Assembly: GCA_016708765.1 (NCBI GenBank)
Contig: JADJFD010000001.1
Span: forward strand, 558,001 to 622,000
Origin: Chitinophagaceae bacterium
Lineage (GTDB): Bacteria > Bacteroidota > Bacteroidia > Chitinophagales > Chitinophagaceae
Length of the DNA stretch: 64,000 nucleotides
Direction of reading: 5' to 3'
Part shown: one piece after another, positions 40,011-48,964 of the stretch
How the letters are laid out: the number at the start of each line of letters is the position of its first letter
How positions within the stretch are numbered: position 1 is the stretch's first letter
Position numbers and translations under genes: made by a program
The notes under the pieces: generated by a model
What the model saw: the letters and a program-made list of their open reading frames with translations, nothing else
Told to the model about the DNA's origin: nothing
Databases searched by the model: none

Positions 40011-41191
40011 GAATATTATTTATCCTACTAGTCATAGTTATCGCCATTTCATCCTGTAGAAAAGCTCAGGTAGTAATGACAACAACCATTGGGCAAGAGA
40101 TTCCTTGGGTTGACAGTAGTAATATTCATCCAAAAAATACAGCTTTCAGATCATTACTTGATAAATACAAACGCAAAGGGCTTCCTGGCATCTCACTATT
40201 AATAAATGATTCAAAAGGAACTTGGGTAGGCGCTGTCGGCAAGGCAGATATTTCAAACAATATTGATTTTGTGCCGGGCACAATTTCAAAAGCTGCCAGT
40301 ATAACTAAACTTTTTATCGGAACCCTCGTTTTTAGAATGATTGAAGATTCGGTAAATACTGGAATCGGTTATAAGGAATTAAATAAAAAGATTGCTGACT
40401 GGCTTCCGTCAAATATTACAGATAAGCTAGCCAATGGAAGTCTGGTCACATTTGGTCAATGTATGAAACATGAAACAGGGATTCCCGACCTTATTGAAGA
40501 AGATAGATTTTATTTGGCAGTACTTAATAATCCAAACAAAAAGTGGACACAGGAAGAATTGCTTGAATTTATTTATAACAAACCTGCACTTTTTGCTCCG
40601 GGTGATACGGCTGTTTATTCGAATACAAATACTACGATAATAACATTGGTATTAGAAAAACAAACAGGGAAAAAACATGCAGACCTGTTAAAACAATACA
40701 TAACAACTCCGCTTGGTCTTAGAGATACTTATTATCAACCGCATGACAAATTACCTCCTTCTGTTGCTCAGGGATACTTTGATATTTACAATAACCAAAC
40801 AATTGTAAACGTATCAAATCTGGTAACAGGCAGCGGCAATGGTTATGGCGGCATTTTCAGCAACCTTTTTGACCTTTTCAAATTCGAGAATGCCTTATTG
40901 GTTCAACGAACATTTTTAAAACCCTCTTCTATGACTATTATGGAAACGTATGGCAAACAAGATGACACAAATTTCTACGGATATGGTATACAGAAGTCAT
41001 ACATGAACGGAACTGATTTTGGAATTGGTCATAAAGGCCGTGACTTAGGTTATACTGCTAATATGTTCTATTTCCCAACCAAAGGAGTAACACATATCTT
41101 CTTTATTAACTATGGCACAGACGCTGATAGTGAATTAAAACAAACATTCAGGGAATTTGTAGACGAGTTGATTTCATTAACACTTAATTAA
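40007..41191 (+). CDS. Serine hydrolase lipoprotein (beta-lactamase class C fold)
   Basis: The protein has 394 residues. Lipobox AISSC (Cys17). The class C beta-lactamase/D-Ala-D-Ala peptidase motifs are SITK (Ser98 to Lys101), YSN (in DTAVYSNTN) and the HKG near the C-terminus (IGHKGRDLGYT) in place of the KTG triad. Relatives are peptidases or esterases on peptidoglycan fragments or other amides/esters. The start overlaps the previous gene by four bases. It lies in the caspase-like cluster. Confidence 0.85.
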   Translation: MRILFILLVIVIAISSCRKAQVVMTTTIGQEIPWVDSSNIHPKNTAFRSLLDKYKRKGLPGISLLINDSKGTWVGAVGKADISNNIDFVPGTISKAASITKLFIGTLVFRMIEDSVNTGIGYKELNKKIADWLPSNITDKLANGSLVTFGQCMKHETGIPDLIEEDRFYLAVLNNPNKKWTQEELLEFIYNKPALFAPGDTAVYSNTNTTIITLVLEKQTGKKHADLLKQYITTPLGLRDTYYQPHDKLPPSVAQGYFDIYNNQTIVNVSNLVTGSGNGYGGIFSNLFDLFKFENALLVQRTFLKPSSMTIMETYGKQDDTNFYGYGIQKSYMNGTDFGIGHKGRDLGYTANMFYFPTKGVTHIFFINYGTDADSELKQTFREFVDELISLTLN

Positions 41192-41209
41192 TCATTAAAA
41201 CTTATCAAA

Positions 41210-41818
41210 ATGAAATTTTTATCATTAATAATTGCCGTTTTTGTTGCTATAACAGCTACATCCTGTAAAGTTGTGGGAACCTTATATCCATTATCGCAAA
41301 ATTCAAGAGATTTTGTGTTTAAAAAAGAATTAATCGGGAAATGGCAAGAGAGTATAGAGCAATCTGTTCATTATTTAATAGACACTATCAGCGGTCGAGA
41401 AGGTAAGTTATACAGTATAACATGTATTGAAAAAAGTAATGAAACCAATATAACTGACACAACAATACTCAGCGCCTTTCTGATTAAAGTAAATGACTGG
41501 TATTATCTCGATTGCAGTCTTGAAATTGGAAGCAACCCTTTTTTAAATAAGAAAAAAATTAATGATTTTTTACATCCACGACATTTCATTTTCAGATTGG
41601 CATTTGGTGAAAAAGATAAATTAGAAGTAGCTTCTTTGGATACTGATGAGCTAATACGGCTTATTGATGAGAAAAAAATATCATTACACTATGCCAATCT
41701 GAAAAAAGATGACTACCTGATACTTGACAAATCTGAAATTCTACAAAAAACACTTAGTGAAACCAAAAAAAATTATTTAATGTTCAAAAACAAAAGTATA
41801 CTTAAAAAAATATTATAA
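41210..41818 (+). CDS. Lipoprotein, unknown function
   Basis: The protein has 202 residues. A signal peptide ends at the lipobox TATSC (Cys19). The mature domain begins near FVFKKELIGKWQES and continues with beta strands separated by short loops (SVHYLIDTISGREGKLYSITCIE). This resembles lipocalin-like or DUF-type small lipoproteins of Bacteroidota, but no family is recognised. Last gene of the five-gene cluster; its stop overlaps the converging rlmB-like gene by six bases. Confidence 0.68.
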   Translation: MKFLSLIIAVFVAITATSCKVVGTLYPLSQNSRDFVFKKELIGKWQESIEQSVHYLIDTISGREGKLYSITCIEKSNETNITDTTILSAFLIKVNDWYYLDCSLEIGSNPFLNKKKINDFLHPRHFIFRLAFGEKDKLEVASLDTDELIRLIDEKKISLHYANLKKDDYLILDKSEILQKTLSETKKNYLMFKNKSILKKIL

Positions 41819-42574
41819 TCGTTGTTTCATAGCCTCATACAAAATCATTCCTGTTGCAACAGAAACGTTGAGAGATTCAAAATCACCAACCATGGGGATT
41901 TTCACTTTTTCATCACATATTTTCAGCAACGCCGGATAAATTCCTTTTTCTTCGCTACCAATTACAATGGCACAAGGGTCTTTAAAATCCGCATCTGCAA
42001 TGTTTTTTTCAGCTGTCATTTCACTGGCAAAAACTTTAATACCATTCAACCGTAGTTCATCAACAGCTTTCATTAAACTGTTAACACGGCAGACTGGAAT
42101 TTGCTCCAATGCACCGGCAGATGTCAGTATCGCATCTTCATTCAAAGCTCCCACTCCTTTTTCCGGAATAATAATAGCATGAACTCCTGTACAAAATGCT
42201 GTACGGGCAATGCCGCCAATATTTCTTATATCAGTTATGCCATCCAAAATAATAAACAAAGGAGCTTCGCCACTTTCAATTACAAATGAAATAACATCCT
42301 GTAAGTTTTGATATTGCACTTTTGCAATTTGTGCTATACAACCTTCATGATTGGGAACATTAAAACTATTTAGCTTGAAGATTGGAACATAATTAACAGG
42401 CACTCCATTTTCTCAAGCCAGTCTTTTAATATCGCTTATTTCTGCCCCTAGAACTTTCGTATCTAAATAAATTCTATCTAATTGTTGACCGCTTTGCAGG
42501 GCTGTTAGTACAGCATTGCGTCCTATTACAAGTGTGTTTTTCTTTGGTCTTTGTTGTTGTCTAAAATTTTTCAC
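41813..42574 (-). CDS. rlmB: TrmH-family rRNA 2'-O-methyltransferase (RlmB-like), in-frame TGA
   Basis: About 253 residues from a GTG start at 42574. The N-terminal substrate-binding part (RPKKNTLVIGRNAVLTALQS) ends with LKRLA and a TGA at 42413-42415. The same frame continues ENGVPVNYVPIFKLN into the SpoU/TrmH knot domain (ILDGITDIRNIGGIARTAFCTGV, IVIGSEEKGIYPAL, KIPMVGDFESLNVSVATGMILYE), with all three SAM-knot motifs. A one-base change (CGA to TGA, Arg) would explain the break. Without it, only a 196-residue protein starting at GTG 42403 is made, lacking the N-domain. Confidence 0.82.
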
Positions 42575-42620
42575 CTTTCAAAATTAATGGTTTTGTTTTT
42601 GAGGCAAGAATGGCTAAAAT

Positions 42621-42654
42621 AAAAAACCTGAAAGTCTTTCGATTCTTTCAGGTT
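42621..42654 (-). terminator. Terminator downstream of metK
   Basis: A ten-base perfect stem (AACCTGAAAG/CTTTCAGGTT) is followed by TTTTTTA on the minus strand. It lies between the repeat at 42657 and the rlmB-like start. Confidence 0.8.
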
Positions 42655-42656
42655 CT

Positions 42657-42685
42657 AAAGTCCCCCTTCGGGGGATTTAGGTGGC
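42657..42685. repeat. Interspersed palindromic element, copy 2
   Basis: AAAGTCCCCCTTCGGGGGAT followed by TTAGGTGGC, two bases beyond the metK stop codon. It shares the whole AAAGTCCCC-TTCG-GGGGATTTAGG core with the element after rpsO, with one base pair more in the stem. Confidence 0.7.
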
Positions 42686-42687
42686 TT

Positions 42688-43941
42688 TTATTTCAACCCA
42701 AATGCTTTTTTCACTTTTGGCACATAGTCCAATTTCTCCCAAGTAAACAATTCAACTTTCTTTACAATTGTTTTTCCATCAGGCGAAGTAAATTTCTTTT
42801 CTACAACTTCAGACTTACGGCCCATATGACCGTATGCAGCTGTTTCACTATAAATAGGAGTTCTTAATTTGAAACGCTGTTCAATAAAGTAAGGACGCAT
42901 ATCAAAAAGATTCTCCACTATTTTTCCAATCTGGCCATCAGTTAATGAAACCTTTGCTGTACCATATGTATTTACATTAATACTGGTTGGTTTTGCAACA
43001 CCAATAGCATAAGAAACCTGAACCAATACCTCATCTGCTACACCAGCAGCTACCAAATTCTTAGCAATATGTCTTGTGGCATAAGCTGCAGAACGATCCA
43101 CTTTAGAAGGATCTTTTCCACTGAAAGCTCCACCACCGTGTGCACCTTTACCACCATAGGTATCAACAATAATCTTACGGCCTGTTAATCCAGTATCGCC
43201 ATGTGGCCCTCCGATAACAAACTTACCTGTTGGGTTAATGTGATATTTTATATTGTCATTGAAAAGCTTTGCAAATTTTTTGTACTTAGACTTAACTATT
43301 GGAATAAGAATCTTGATCATGTCATCTTTGATTTTAGCAAGCATTCTTGCTTCAGAATCAAAATCATCATGTTGAGTAGAAATTACTATTGCATCAATTC
43401 GAACAGGCTTGTTGTTATCATCATATTCTAATGTAACCTGGCTCTTTGCATCTGGACGCAAATATTTTATTTGCTTATTCTCTCTTCTAAGCGCAGCTAG
43501 CTCAATCAATAATTTATGAGAAAGATCTAATGCCAATGGCATATAGTTTTCTGTTTCGTTAGTAGCATAGCCAAACATCATTCCTTGGTCACCTGCACCC
43601 TGCTCTTCTTTTTTCTTTCTGTCAACACCCTGATTGATATCGGATGATTGTTCATGTATTGCAGACAATACTCCACAACTGCTTGCTTCAAACATATATT
43701 CACTCTTGGTGTAACCAATCTTACGAATAACGCCTCTTGCAATTTCCTGTACATCTAAATATGCTTTTGATTTCACTTCGCCAGCTAATACAACCTGACC
43801 TGTAGTTACCAACGTTTCGCAAGCCACTTTTGATTGAGGATCAAAAGCAAGAAAATTATCAATTAACGCATCAGAGATCTGATCAGCTACTTTGTCAGGA
43901 TGTCCTTCACTAACAGATTCAGAAGTAAATAAATAAGACAT
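42688..43941 (-). CDS. metK: S-adenosylmethionine synthetase
   Basis: The protein has 417 residues, the family length, and is uninterrupted. Motifs in order: SVSEGHPDKVADQISDALID, GAGDQGMMFGYATNET, GGPHGDTGLTGRKIIVDTYGG and GGAFSGKDPSKVDRSAAYA. It makes SAM from methionine and ATP in the cytosol, feeding the methyltransferases found here and elsewhere. A TATCTTTG -7 element lies 20 bases before the start. No SAM riboswitch was seen in the roughly 100-base space upstream. Confidence 0.97.
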   Translation of the reverse strand: MSYLFTSESVSEGHPDKVADQISDALIDNFLAFDPQSKVACETLVTTGQVVLAGEVKSKAYLDVQEIARGVIRKIGYTKSEYMFEASSCGVLSAIHEQSSDINQGVDRKKKEEQGAGDQGMMFGYATNETENYMPLALDLSHKLLIELAALRRENKQIKYLRPDAKSQVTLEYDDNNKPVRIDAIVISTQHDDFDSEARMLAKIKDDMIKILIPIVKSKYKKFAKLFNDNIKYHINPTGKFVIGGPHGDTGLTGRKIIVDTYGGKGAHGGGAFSGKDPSKVDRSAAYATRHIAKNLVAAGVADEVLVQVSYAIGVAKPTSINVNTYGTAKVSLTDGQIGKIVENLFDMRPYFIEQRFKLRTPIYSETAAYGHMGRKSEVVEKKFTSPDGKTIVKKVELFTWEKLDYVPKVKKAFGLK

Positions 43942-43960
43942 GAATATAATTTTTAGGCGG

Positions 43961-43968
43961 CAAAGATA
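43961..43968 (-). promoter_or_regulatory. Candidate -7 element (TATCTTTG) for metK
   Basis: A TAnnTTTG match 20 bases upstream of the ATG at 43941, followed by GCCGCC, as in the rpsO promoter. Confidence 0.45.
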
Positions 43969-43985
43969 AGGGTGAGCTCACAATG

Positions 43986-44019
43986 AAAAAAGTCCGCTTT
44001 CATAAGAAAGCAGACTTTT
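43986..44019 (-). terminator. Terminator after the DUF4270 gene
   Basis: A 14-base stem with one mismatch (AAAAGTC-CGCTTTC/GAAAGC-GACTTTT) lies 31 bases downstream of the stop codon at 44050. Confidence 0.75.
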
Positions 44020-44049
44020 AAACATATCTTGATAACTATCGTTAAGATA

Positions 44050-45537
44050 TTACAGTTTGGAATAAATAAGCCGAAGCCTCATTCTTTGAGTTGGATGATT
44101 TCCACCACCTACTCTTACTCTTCCTTTTGCAACACTCGTATTTATAGAAATAGGTATAGTTATATCTGCACCCGGAGGTATACCAAATTGCTCTATAAAT
44201 GAGAATGGAGCAAGAAGTCGAAAATCGTATATTGACTGAGTTCCGGTTAAAATATGTTGTACATATCTAGATAAATTAAACTTCCATACCCGTATTTTAT
44301 TTCCTGCACCATCAACAGACATTGTTGGAAAACTTCCAAAACTTCCAAGATTAAAGCTACCAGCACTATTTATTGATAAATCGTAAGGAATAGTTCTGTA
44401 TTTATAATTAGCAGTTATACTTGGATCAAAGGCATCTAAATAAAGCAAATCTGGAACGCTGAAAGTGCTATCGCTTAAATCATATAATTGCTCTATAATT
44501 AACTCTGCCCTGTGAATAAGGCGGTTATTTACAGTTGCCAGGTCTGGTATTTTAATGGTGGTAAAAGTTCCCGGTGTTGTTTGTATATATGCTATCTGGT
44601 CAGAAATTGCACCTCCTACAGAAGCCTCTACTGGTGTTCCAGAATAATCTCGTTGTATATAATTAGCAGCAGCACATAGTGAACTAAAGAAAGAGAAATA
44701 AGCAACTGTTGTATCTAGTTTTGGAGTTGTTGGTACTACTCTTTTATCATAACGATAATAAATGGCAAGCTTGGTGTTGACTCCATTTAAATTAAACCCC
44801 ATCACTGCATTACCAGAACTCATTGACCGTACTGCAAATCCTTTTAGCTTAGATTTAAAAGCAGAATCATTTGCATAAGCACCATTCAAAGAAGTTTTGG
44901 AAGAGTCATATGATAATAACCTTGTACCAAAACTATTGTCAAGCCGGATTCTTAACTGGTTACGAGAGGTATCTCTAAATACTTTTACAGAATCCTTTAG
45001 TGATTTCGGTGTAAAAGTTTTTGAACCTAATAAAGCGGAATAAGAAAAATGTTCCTTCCTGATTAAGTAGTTGGAATCCACTTTAAAGTTATTGGCAGGG
45101 ATATTATCCATTTCATAAACATTCACCGTTTGCACGGTGTTAGTGTCTCCATACGTTTCAATATAATCCATCACTAGTACTACCGAATCAATAAATAAGC
45201 TATCAGGATGAGCATTTCCGAAACTATAAGGATATACCAACGGTTTTAGTTCAAAGAACATTCTGGCATCTGTTTTGCCGAAAAATGGATCGTTGTTTAT
45301 TCTACCAAGAAAAAATTCCTGATTCTTATCAAGATACTGAGAATCAGTAGCCAATCCAAACGTATCATTAAAAGTCTGAACATTAATTAATGTATCAAAT
45401 GTATTAATGCCATCCACTGGTGGTATTAATCCGCCGCCAAGTTCTGTGGCTTCATTAATTCTTCTGCAAGCTGAAAATACAATAGCAACCGTTGTAACGA
45501 TTGCTATCAGGTTTAAAAAGAAATATCTGTTCTTCAC
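44050..45537 (-). CDS. DUF4270-family lipoprotein
   Basis: The protein has 495 residues. The signal peptide ends at VFSAC (Cys24), giving an outer-membrane lipoprotein. The mature protein starts with the DUF4270 beginning (ELGGGLIPPVDGINTFDT, FLGRINNDPFFGKTDARMFFELKP). It ends with PFSFIEQFGIPPGADITIPISINTSVAKGRVRVGGGN. The family is confined to Bacteroidota, large beta-rich and of unknown function. It sits 29 bases after the glycogen synthase-like gene on the same strand, which is the common order in Chitinophagaceae and suggests a link to polysaccharide or surface structure. Confidence 0.88.
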   Translation of the reverse strand: MKNRYFFLNLIAIVTTVAIVFSACRRINEATELGGGLIPPVDGINTFDTLINVQTFNDTFGLATDSQYLDKNQEFFLGRINNDPFFGKTDARMFFELKPLVYPYSFGNAHPDSLFIDSVVLVMDYIETYGDTNTVQTVNVYEMDNIPANNFKVDSNYLIRKEHFSYSALLGSKTFTPKSLKDSVKVFRDTSRNQLRIRLDNSFGTRLLSYDSSKTSLNGAYANDSAFKSKLKGFAVRSMSSGNAVMGFNLNGVNTKLAIYYRYDKRVVPTTPKLDTTVAYFSFFSSLCAAANYIQRDYSGTPVEASVGGAISDQIAYIQTTPGTFTTIKIPDLATVNNRLIHRAELIIEQLYDLSDSTFSVPDLLYLDAFDPSITANYKYRTIPYDLSINSAGSFNLGSFGSFPTMSVDGAGNKIRVWKFNLSRYVQHILTGTQSIYDFRLLAPFSFIEQFGIPPGADITIPISINTSVAKGRVRVGGGNHPTQRMRLRLIYSKL

Positions 45538-45566
45538 AAAGTAGATTTATGTCCGGGTTAGTGATT

Positions 45567-46382
45567 TTATTTACTCGCAAGGTCGTTATACAGTTGTAAA
45601 TAGTCTGTTAAATCTCCGTCTTCTGTATAAGGAAGTGTCTTTTTACCTCTTACTTTCGAAAATTCGTCGACCAATTTTTTATCTATTTTATCTGCACCAA
45701 ATGTAATAGCGTCCGCATAAGTGGCTCCACCACGAAACATTGCTGTATTCGTTGTTTCTTTAAATGGCTCCAGGTCTTTATCTTTTAATGAAGCATGTAT
45801 AAGTGCCTCTTTTAAAAATTTCGCTCCCAGCTTTTCTTTAAAAGTATTTTGCCCGATTGTATATACGATTTTGCTGTGTGCAAAAACTGGTTCTTTTTTG
45901 TACACAGTTTTTAAGTATGCAGGAATAAGTCCTGTCATCCAGCCGCTGCAATGAATAATATCAGGAGGCCATCCGAATTTTTTTACTGTTTCTAATGCGC
46001 CTTTGCAATAAAAAATTGTTCTCAATCCATTATCATCATACCATTTTTCATTTTCATCATGAAAATGAAACTTTCTTTTAAATAGCTCCTCATTATCCAA
46101 AAAATATACCTGTAATCTAGCACTAGGTAAAGATGCTACTTTAATCTGCAAAGGGATGTCATCGTTATCTACAGAAACATTGATTCCCGAAAGCCTTACA
46201 ACTTCATGCAATCTGTGTCTGCGTTCATTAATAGTACCAAAACGGGGCATAATGCACCGCACTTCAAAATTATTATCGTTTGCCTTGATTGCTAATTTAT
46301 TGACGATTTCAGAAAACTCTGTCAATTCAAGGTAGGGAGACATTTCGTTGGCGATAAATAAAATTCTTTTCTTTGCTGACAT
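45567..46382 (-). CDS. Glycogen/starch synthase N-terminal domain protein (GT5)
   Basis: The protein has 271 residues. It corresponds only to the N-terminal Rossmann half of glycogen synthase (RILFIANEMSPYLELTEFSEIVNKL, VRCIMPRFGTINERRHRL, PPDIIHCSGWMTGLIPAYLK, VYTIGQNTFKEKL). The C-terminal ADP-glucose-binding half is absent, and no further frame contains it. Stand-alone proteins of this length occur in many Bacteroidota and are usually annotated as glycogen synthase, but whether they catalyse glucosyl transfer is uncertain. A TACCTTTG element lies 41 bases upstream. Divergent from panC. Confidence 0.85.
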   Translation of the reverse strand: MSAKKRILFIANEMSPYLELTEFSEIVNKLAIKANDNNFEVRCIMPRFGTINERRHRLHEVVRLSGINVSVDNDDIPLQIKVASLPSARLQVYFLDNEELFKRKFHFHDENEKWYDDNGLRTIFYCKGALETVKKFGWPPDIIHCSGWMTGLIPAYLKTVYKKEPVFAHSKIVYTIGQNTFKEKLGAKFLKEALIHASLKDKDLEPFKETTNTAMFRGGATYADAITFGADKIDKKLVDEFSKVRGKKTLPYTEDGDLTDYLQLYNDLASK

Positions 46383-46422
46383 TTGCGTCTCGTTTAGTTT
46401 AATCCGCTTTATTAAAAGGTGG

Positions 46423-46430
46423 CAAAGGTA
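46423..46430 (-). promoter_or_regulatory. Candidate -7 element (TACCTTTG)
   Basis: A TAnnTTTG match 41 bases upstream of the glycogen-synthase-like gene, in the 105-base region shared with panC. Confidence 0.4.
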
Positions 46431-46487
46431 ACTATTTTAGGGCTAAAATTGTGATTTAAGAATTATCAACATTAACTTGCTCTATCA

Positions 46488-47342
46488 ATGATATTATTTA
46501 AGAAAGCCATGGCTTTACAAAACTGGCTTGATAAACAACGAAAATCAGGCCTAAAATTGGGTTTTGTACCTACAATGGGAGCCTTACATGATGGACATAT
46601 TTCTTTAATTCATTCTTCAAAAAAGGTTAATGACATCACAGTTTGTAGCATATTTGTAAACCCTACCCAATTCAACAATACCATAGATTTTGATAAATAT
46701 CCAAGTACGATCGAGCAAGACATCCCAAAATTAGAAGATGCTGGATGCGATGTTCTTTTTCTTCCTTCTGTTGAAGAAATCTATCCGAGCGGTCTTACCA
46801 TTGAAAAAACATATGATTTAGGTAACCTAGAAGCAATATTAGAAGGCGAATTTCGTCCGGGACATTATCAGGGAGTCTGCATGGTTGTTGACCGTCTGCT
46901 TAATATTGTGGGGCCGGATAATCTTTATCTGGGAGAAAAAGATTTTCAACAGTGCATGGTGATTACTAAATTAATTGAACTTATTGGACTGAAAGAAAAG
47001 ATAGCCATCACCATCTGCCCTACACTTCGACAAACTGATGGACTAGCTATGAGCAGCAGGAACATGAGGCTTAATGAAAATGAACGAAGCAGATCCGCTT
47101 TAATTTTTGAAACTTTATTGTTTATTAAAAATAATGCCGGTAAGTCAACTCCTTTTGCATTAAAAAAAGAAGCAGCAAGAATGCTTGAAGAAGCTGGTTT
47201 TAAAGTTGACTATGTTGAAATAGCAGATAGTTCAACATTGACAAGTATCAAAGATTGGGTTGAAAGCAAAAAAGTAGTTGCACTAATTGCCGCTTATAAT
47301 AACGAAATAAGATTGATCGATAATATGTTATTGTTCAATTAA
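46488..47342 (+). CDS. panC: Pantothenate synthetase
   Basis: The protein has 284 residues. The HIGH-like nucleotidyl transferase motif is in PTMGALHDGHISLI, then FVNPTQFN, GEKDFQQCMVI and MSSRNMRL. It joins pantoate and beta-alanine with ATP to form pantothenate for coenzyme A. panB, the preceding step, lies 5 kb downstream on the same strand rather than beside it. The gene is complete. Confidence 0.95.
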   Translation: MILFKKAMALQNWLDKQRKSGLKLGFVPTMGALHDGHISLIHSSKKVNDITVCSIFVNPTQFNNTIDFDKYPSTIEQDIPKLEDAGCDVLFLPSVEEIYPSGLTIEKTYDLGNLEAILEGEFRPGHYQGVCMVVDRLLNIVGPDNLYLGEKDFQQCMVITKLIELIGLKEKIAITICPTLRQTDGLAMSSRNMRLNENERSRSALIFETLLFIKNNAGKSTPFALKKEAARMLEEAGFKVDYVEIADSSTLTSIKDWVESKKVVALIAAYNNEIRLIDNMLLFN

Positions 47343-47393
47343 ACAATAAAATTATTAATCATAAATAAGAAACATCGGGTTATTTTCGAATTC

Positions 47394-48410
47394 ATGAACA
47401 AACGGCTTCGTACCATATTACAATACAGCTTTTTTCTTGGCTTAGGTATTTTTTTGGTTTGGTGGTCAATAAAAGATTTATCTGCCGACGATAAATCACA
47501 CATTAAATCTGCACTCAAAACAGCAAGGTATTGGTTACTTATTCCGGTGTTTGGCCTTTTACTACTAAGTCATTTTATAAGAGCTTTGCGTTGGCGATTA
47601 TTAATTGAACCGCTTGGCTATTTACCAACAAAAACAAATACATTTTTTGCGGTATTGATTGGTTATCTGGCAAATCAGGCGGTGCCAAGGCTGGGCGAAG
47701 TTTTAAAATGTACCGTGCTAGCCCGTTACGAAAAAATTCCTGCCGATAAATTAATTGGAACTATCATACTTGAAAGAATAATCGATGCTCTTACTTTATT
47801 AATCGTATTTGCCATCACACTGCTTATACAACCGCATCTTTATACACAACTACTCGACACCTTTTTTTCGTCGCCAGATAATACTGAAGAAAAGAAAAAA
47901 ATAGCTGGATGGATTATCGCATTGATCGTTTTCGGAGTTCTTTTGATTGCCCTAATCGTCTGGATGATAAAAAAGAAAAAGAATCTGACTGACCTAAAAC
48001 TATTAATCAAAAAAATTATTAATAGCATTGTTCAAGGCGTATCTGCAATCAAACATCTTAAAAAAAGAAAACAGTTTATCTTTCTGTCAATTCTTATCTG
48101 GACTATCTATCTGATGGGCGGTTATATAGGATTTCTGGCATTACAAGAAACTGAGCATTACGGAATCAAAGAAGCCTTCACTGTTCTATCGGCTGGTAGT
48201 ATTGGCATGATCGTTACGCCTGGCGGCATCGGAGCTTATGCATGGCTTATTCAAAAAACGATGCTTTTGTATGGTTTAAATGAAGGTATTGCCCTGGCAT
48301 TTGGTTGGATATTGTGGTTGGCACAAACGGCAGTTATTCTCATCGGTGGTTTAATTAGCTTTGTTGCATTACCTTATTATAATAAAAGAAAAAATCTTGC
48401 AAAACGCTGA
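47394..48410 (+). CDS. Flippase-like integral membrane protein (LPG synthase TM domain family)
   Basis: The protein has 338 residues, with about eight membrane segments and short loops. Blocks characteristic of the lysylphosphatidylglycerol synthase TM/UPF0104 family are AVLIGYLANQAVPRLGEVLKCTVLARYEKIP, IILERIIDALTLL and GSIGMIVTPGGIGAYAWLIQKTML. Family members probably move lipid-linked substrates. It overlaps the next gene's likely start region; they would be cotranslated. The substrate is unknown. Confidence 0.85.
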   Translation: MNKRLRTILQYSFFLGLGIFLVWWSIKDLSADDKSHIKSALKTARYWLLIPVFGLLLLSHFIRALRWRLLIEPLGYLPTKTNTFFAVLIGYLANQAVPRLGEVLKCTVLARYEKIPADKLIGTIILERIIDALTLLIVFAITLLIQPHLYTQLLDTFFSSPDNTEEKKKIAGWIIALIVFGVLLIALIVWMIKKKKNLTDLKLLIKKIINSIVQGVSAIKHLKKRKQFIFLSILIWTIYLMGGYIGFLALQETEHYGIKEAFTVLSAGSIGMIVTPGGIGAYAWLIQKTMLLYGLNEGIALAFGWILWLAQTAVILIGGLISFVALPYYNKRKNLAKR

Positions 48411-48888
48411 CCTAATATTAACCAAAATAGTATCAAAAAAGCAAATAGTTCAAAGCGTTGCGGATTGGAGAGTTGCTGGTAAAACAATTGCCTTTACCAA
48501 TGGCGTTTTCGACATTCTTCATCATGGGCATATCGTTTCTTTAATCGCAGCGGCAAGAGAGGCAGATATTTTAATCGTAGGATTAAATGCTGATGTTTCG
48601 GTAAAAAGATTAAAAGGAGAAACTCGTCCTATTAATAATAACGAAGCAAGATCAATAGTGCTTGCGGCATTACAGATGGTTAATGCAGTTGTGTTATTTG
48701 AAGAAGATACACCGCTTGAATTAATAAAAAGCATAATGCCAGACGTCATAATAAAAGGCGGCGATTACAGCGTAGACCAAATTGCAGGAGCGAAAGAGGT
48801 AATTGCAAACGGCGGTCGTGTAGTTATCAATCCAATTCTTGAAGGATTTTCCACCACTTCAATTATTGAAGCTGCCAAAAAAAAGTAA
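48397..48888 (+). CDS. rfaE2: D-glycero-beta-D-manno-heptose-1-phosphate adenylyltransferase
   Basis: The core of about 160 residues has the nucleotidyl-transferase signature FTNGVFDILHHGHIVSL (HxGH) and VGLNADVSVKRLKGETRPIN, plus IIKGGDYSVDQIAGA and VVINPILEGFSTTSII. It activates heptose-phosphate to ADP-heptose for lipopolysaccharide core; this is the stand-alone C-domain of HldE. The start is uncertain: TTG 48397 gives a normal length, TTG 48361 is possible, and there is no ATG. It overlaps the flippase stop by 14 bases. Confidence 0.88.
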   Translation: MQNADLILTKIVSKKQIVQSVADWRVAGKTIAFTNGVFDILHHGHIVSLIAAAREADILIVGLNADVSVKRLKGETRPINNNEARSIVLAALQMVNAVVLFEEDTPLELIKSIMPDVIIKGGDYSVDQIAGAKEVIANGGRVVINPILEGFSTTSIIEAAKKK

Positions 48889-48964
48889 CATATCTCGAAA
48901 AACTTAATATTCTACTTTTTCTGCATTTCGTAATTTCACCAACTACGGAAATAATTTACCCTTT

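Noticed and set aside
2451..42415. UGA read as tryptophan, glycine or selenocysteine to explain in-frame TGA codons
   Set aside because: Several intact genes end naturally with TGA (TonB receptor, flippase, ppk), and no selenocysteine-type stem-loop or redox motif is seen at either site.
43942..44049. SAM riboswitch upstream of metK
   Set aside because: The space is only about 100 bases and is filled by a terminator hairpin and a -7 element; no riboswitch core pattern was recognised.
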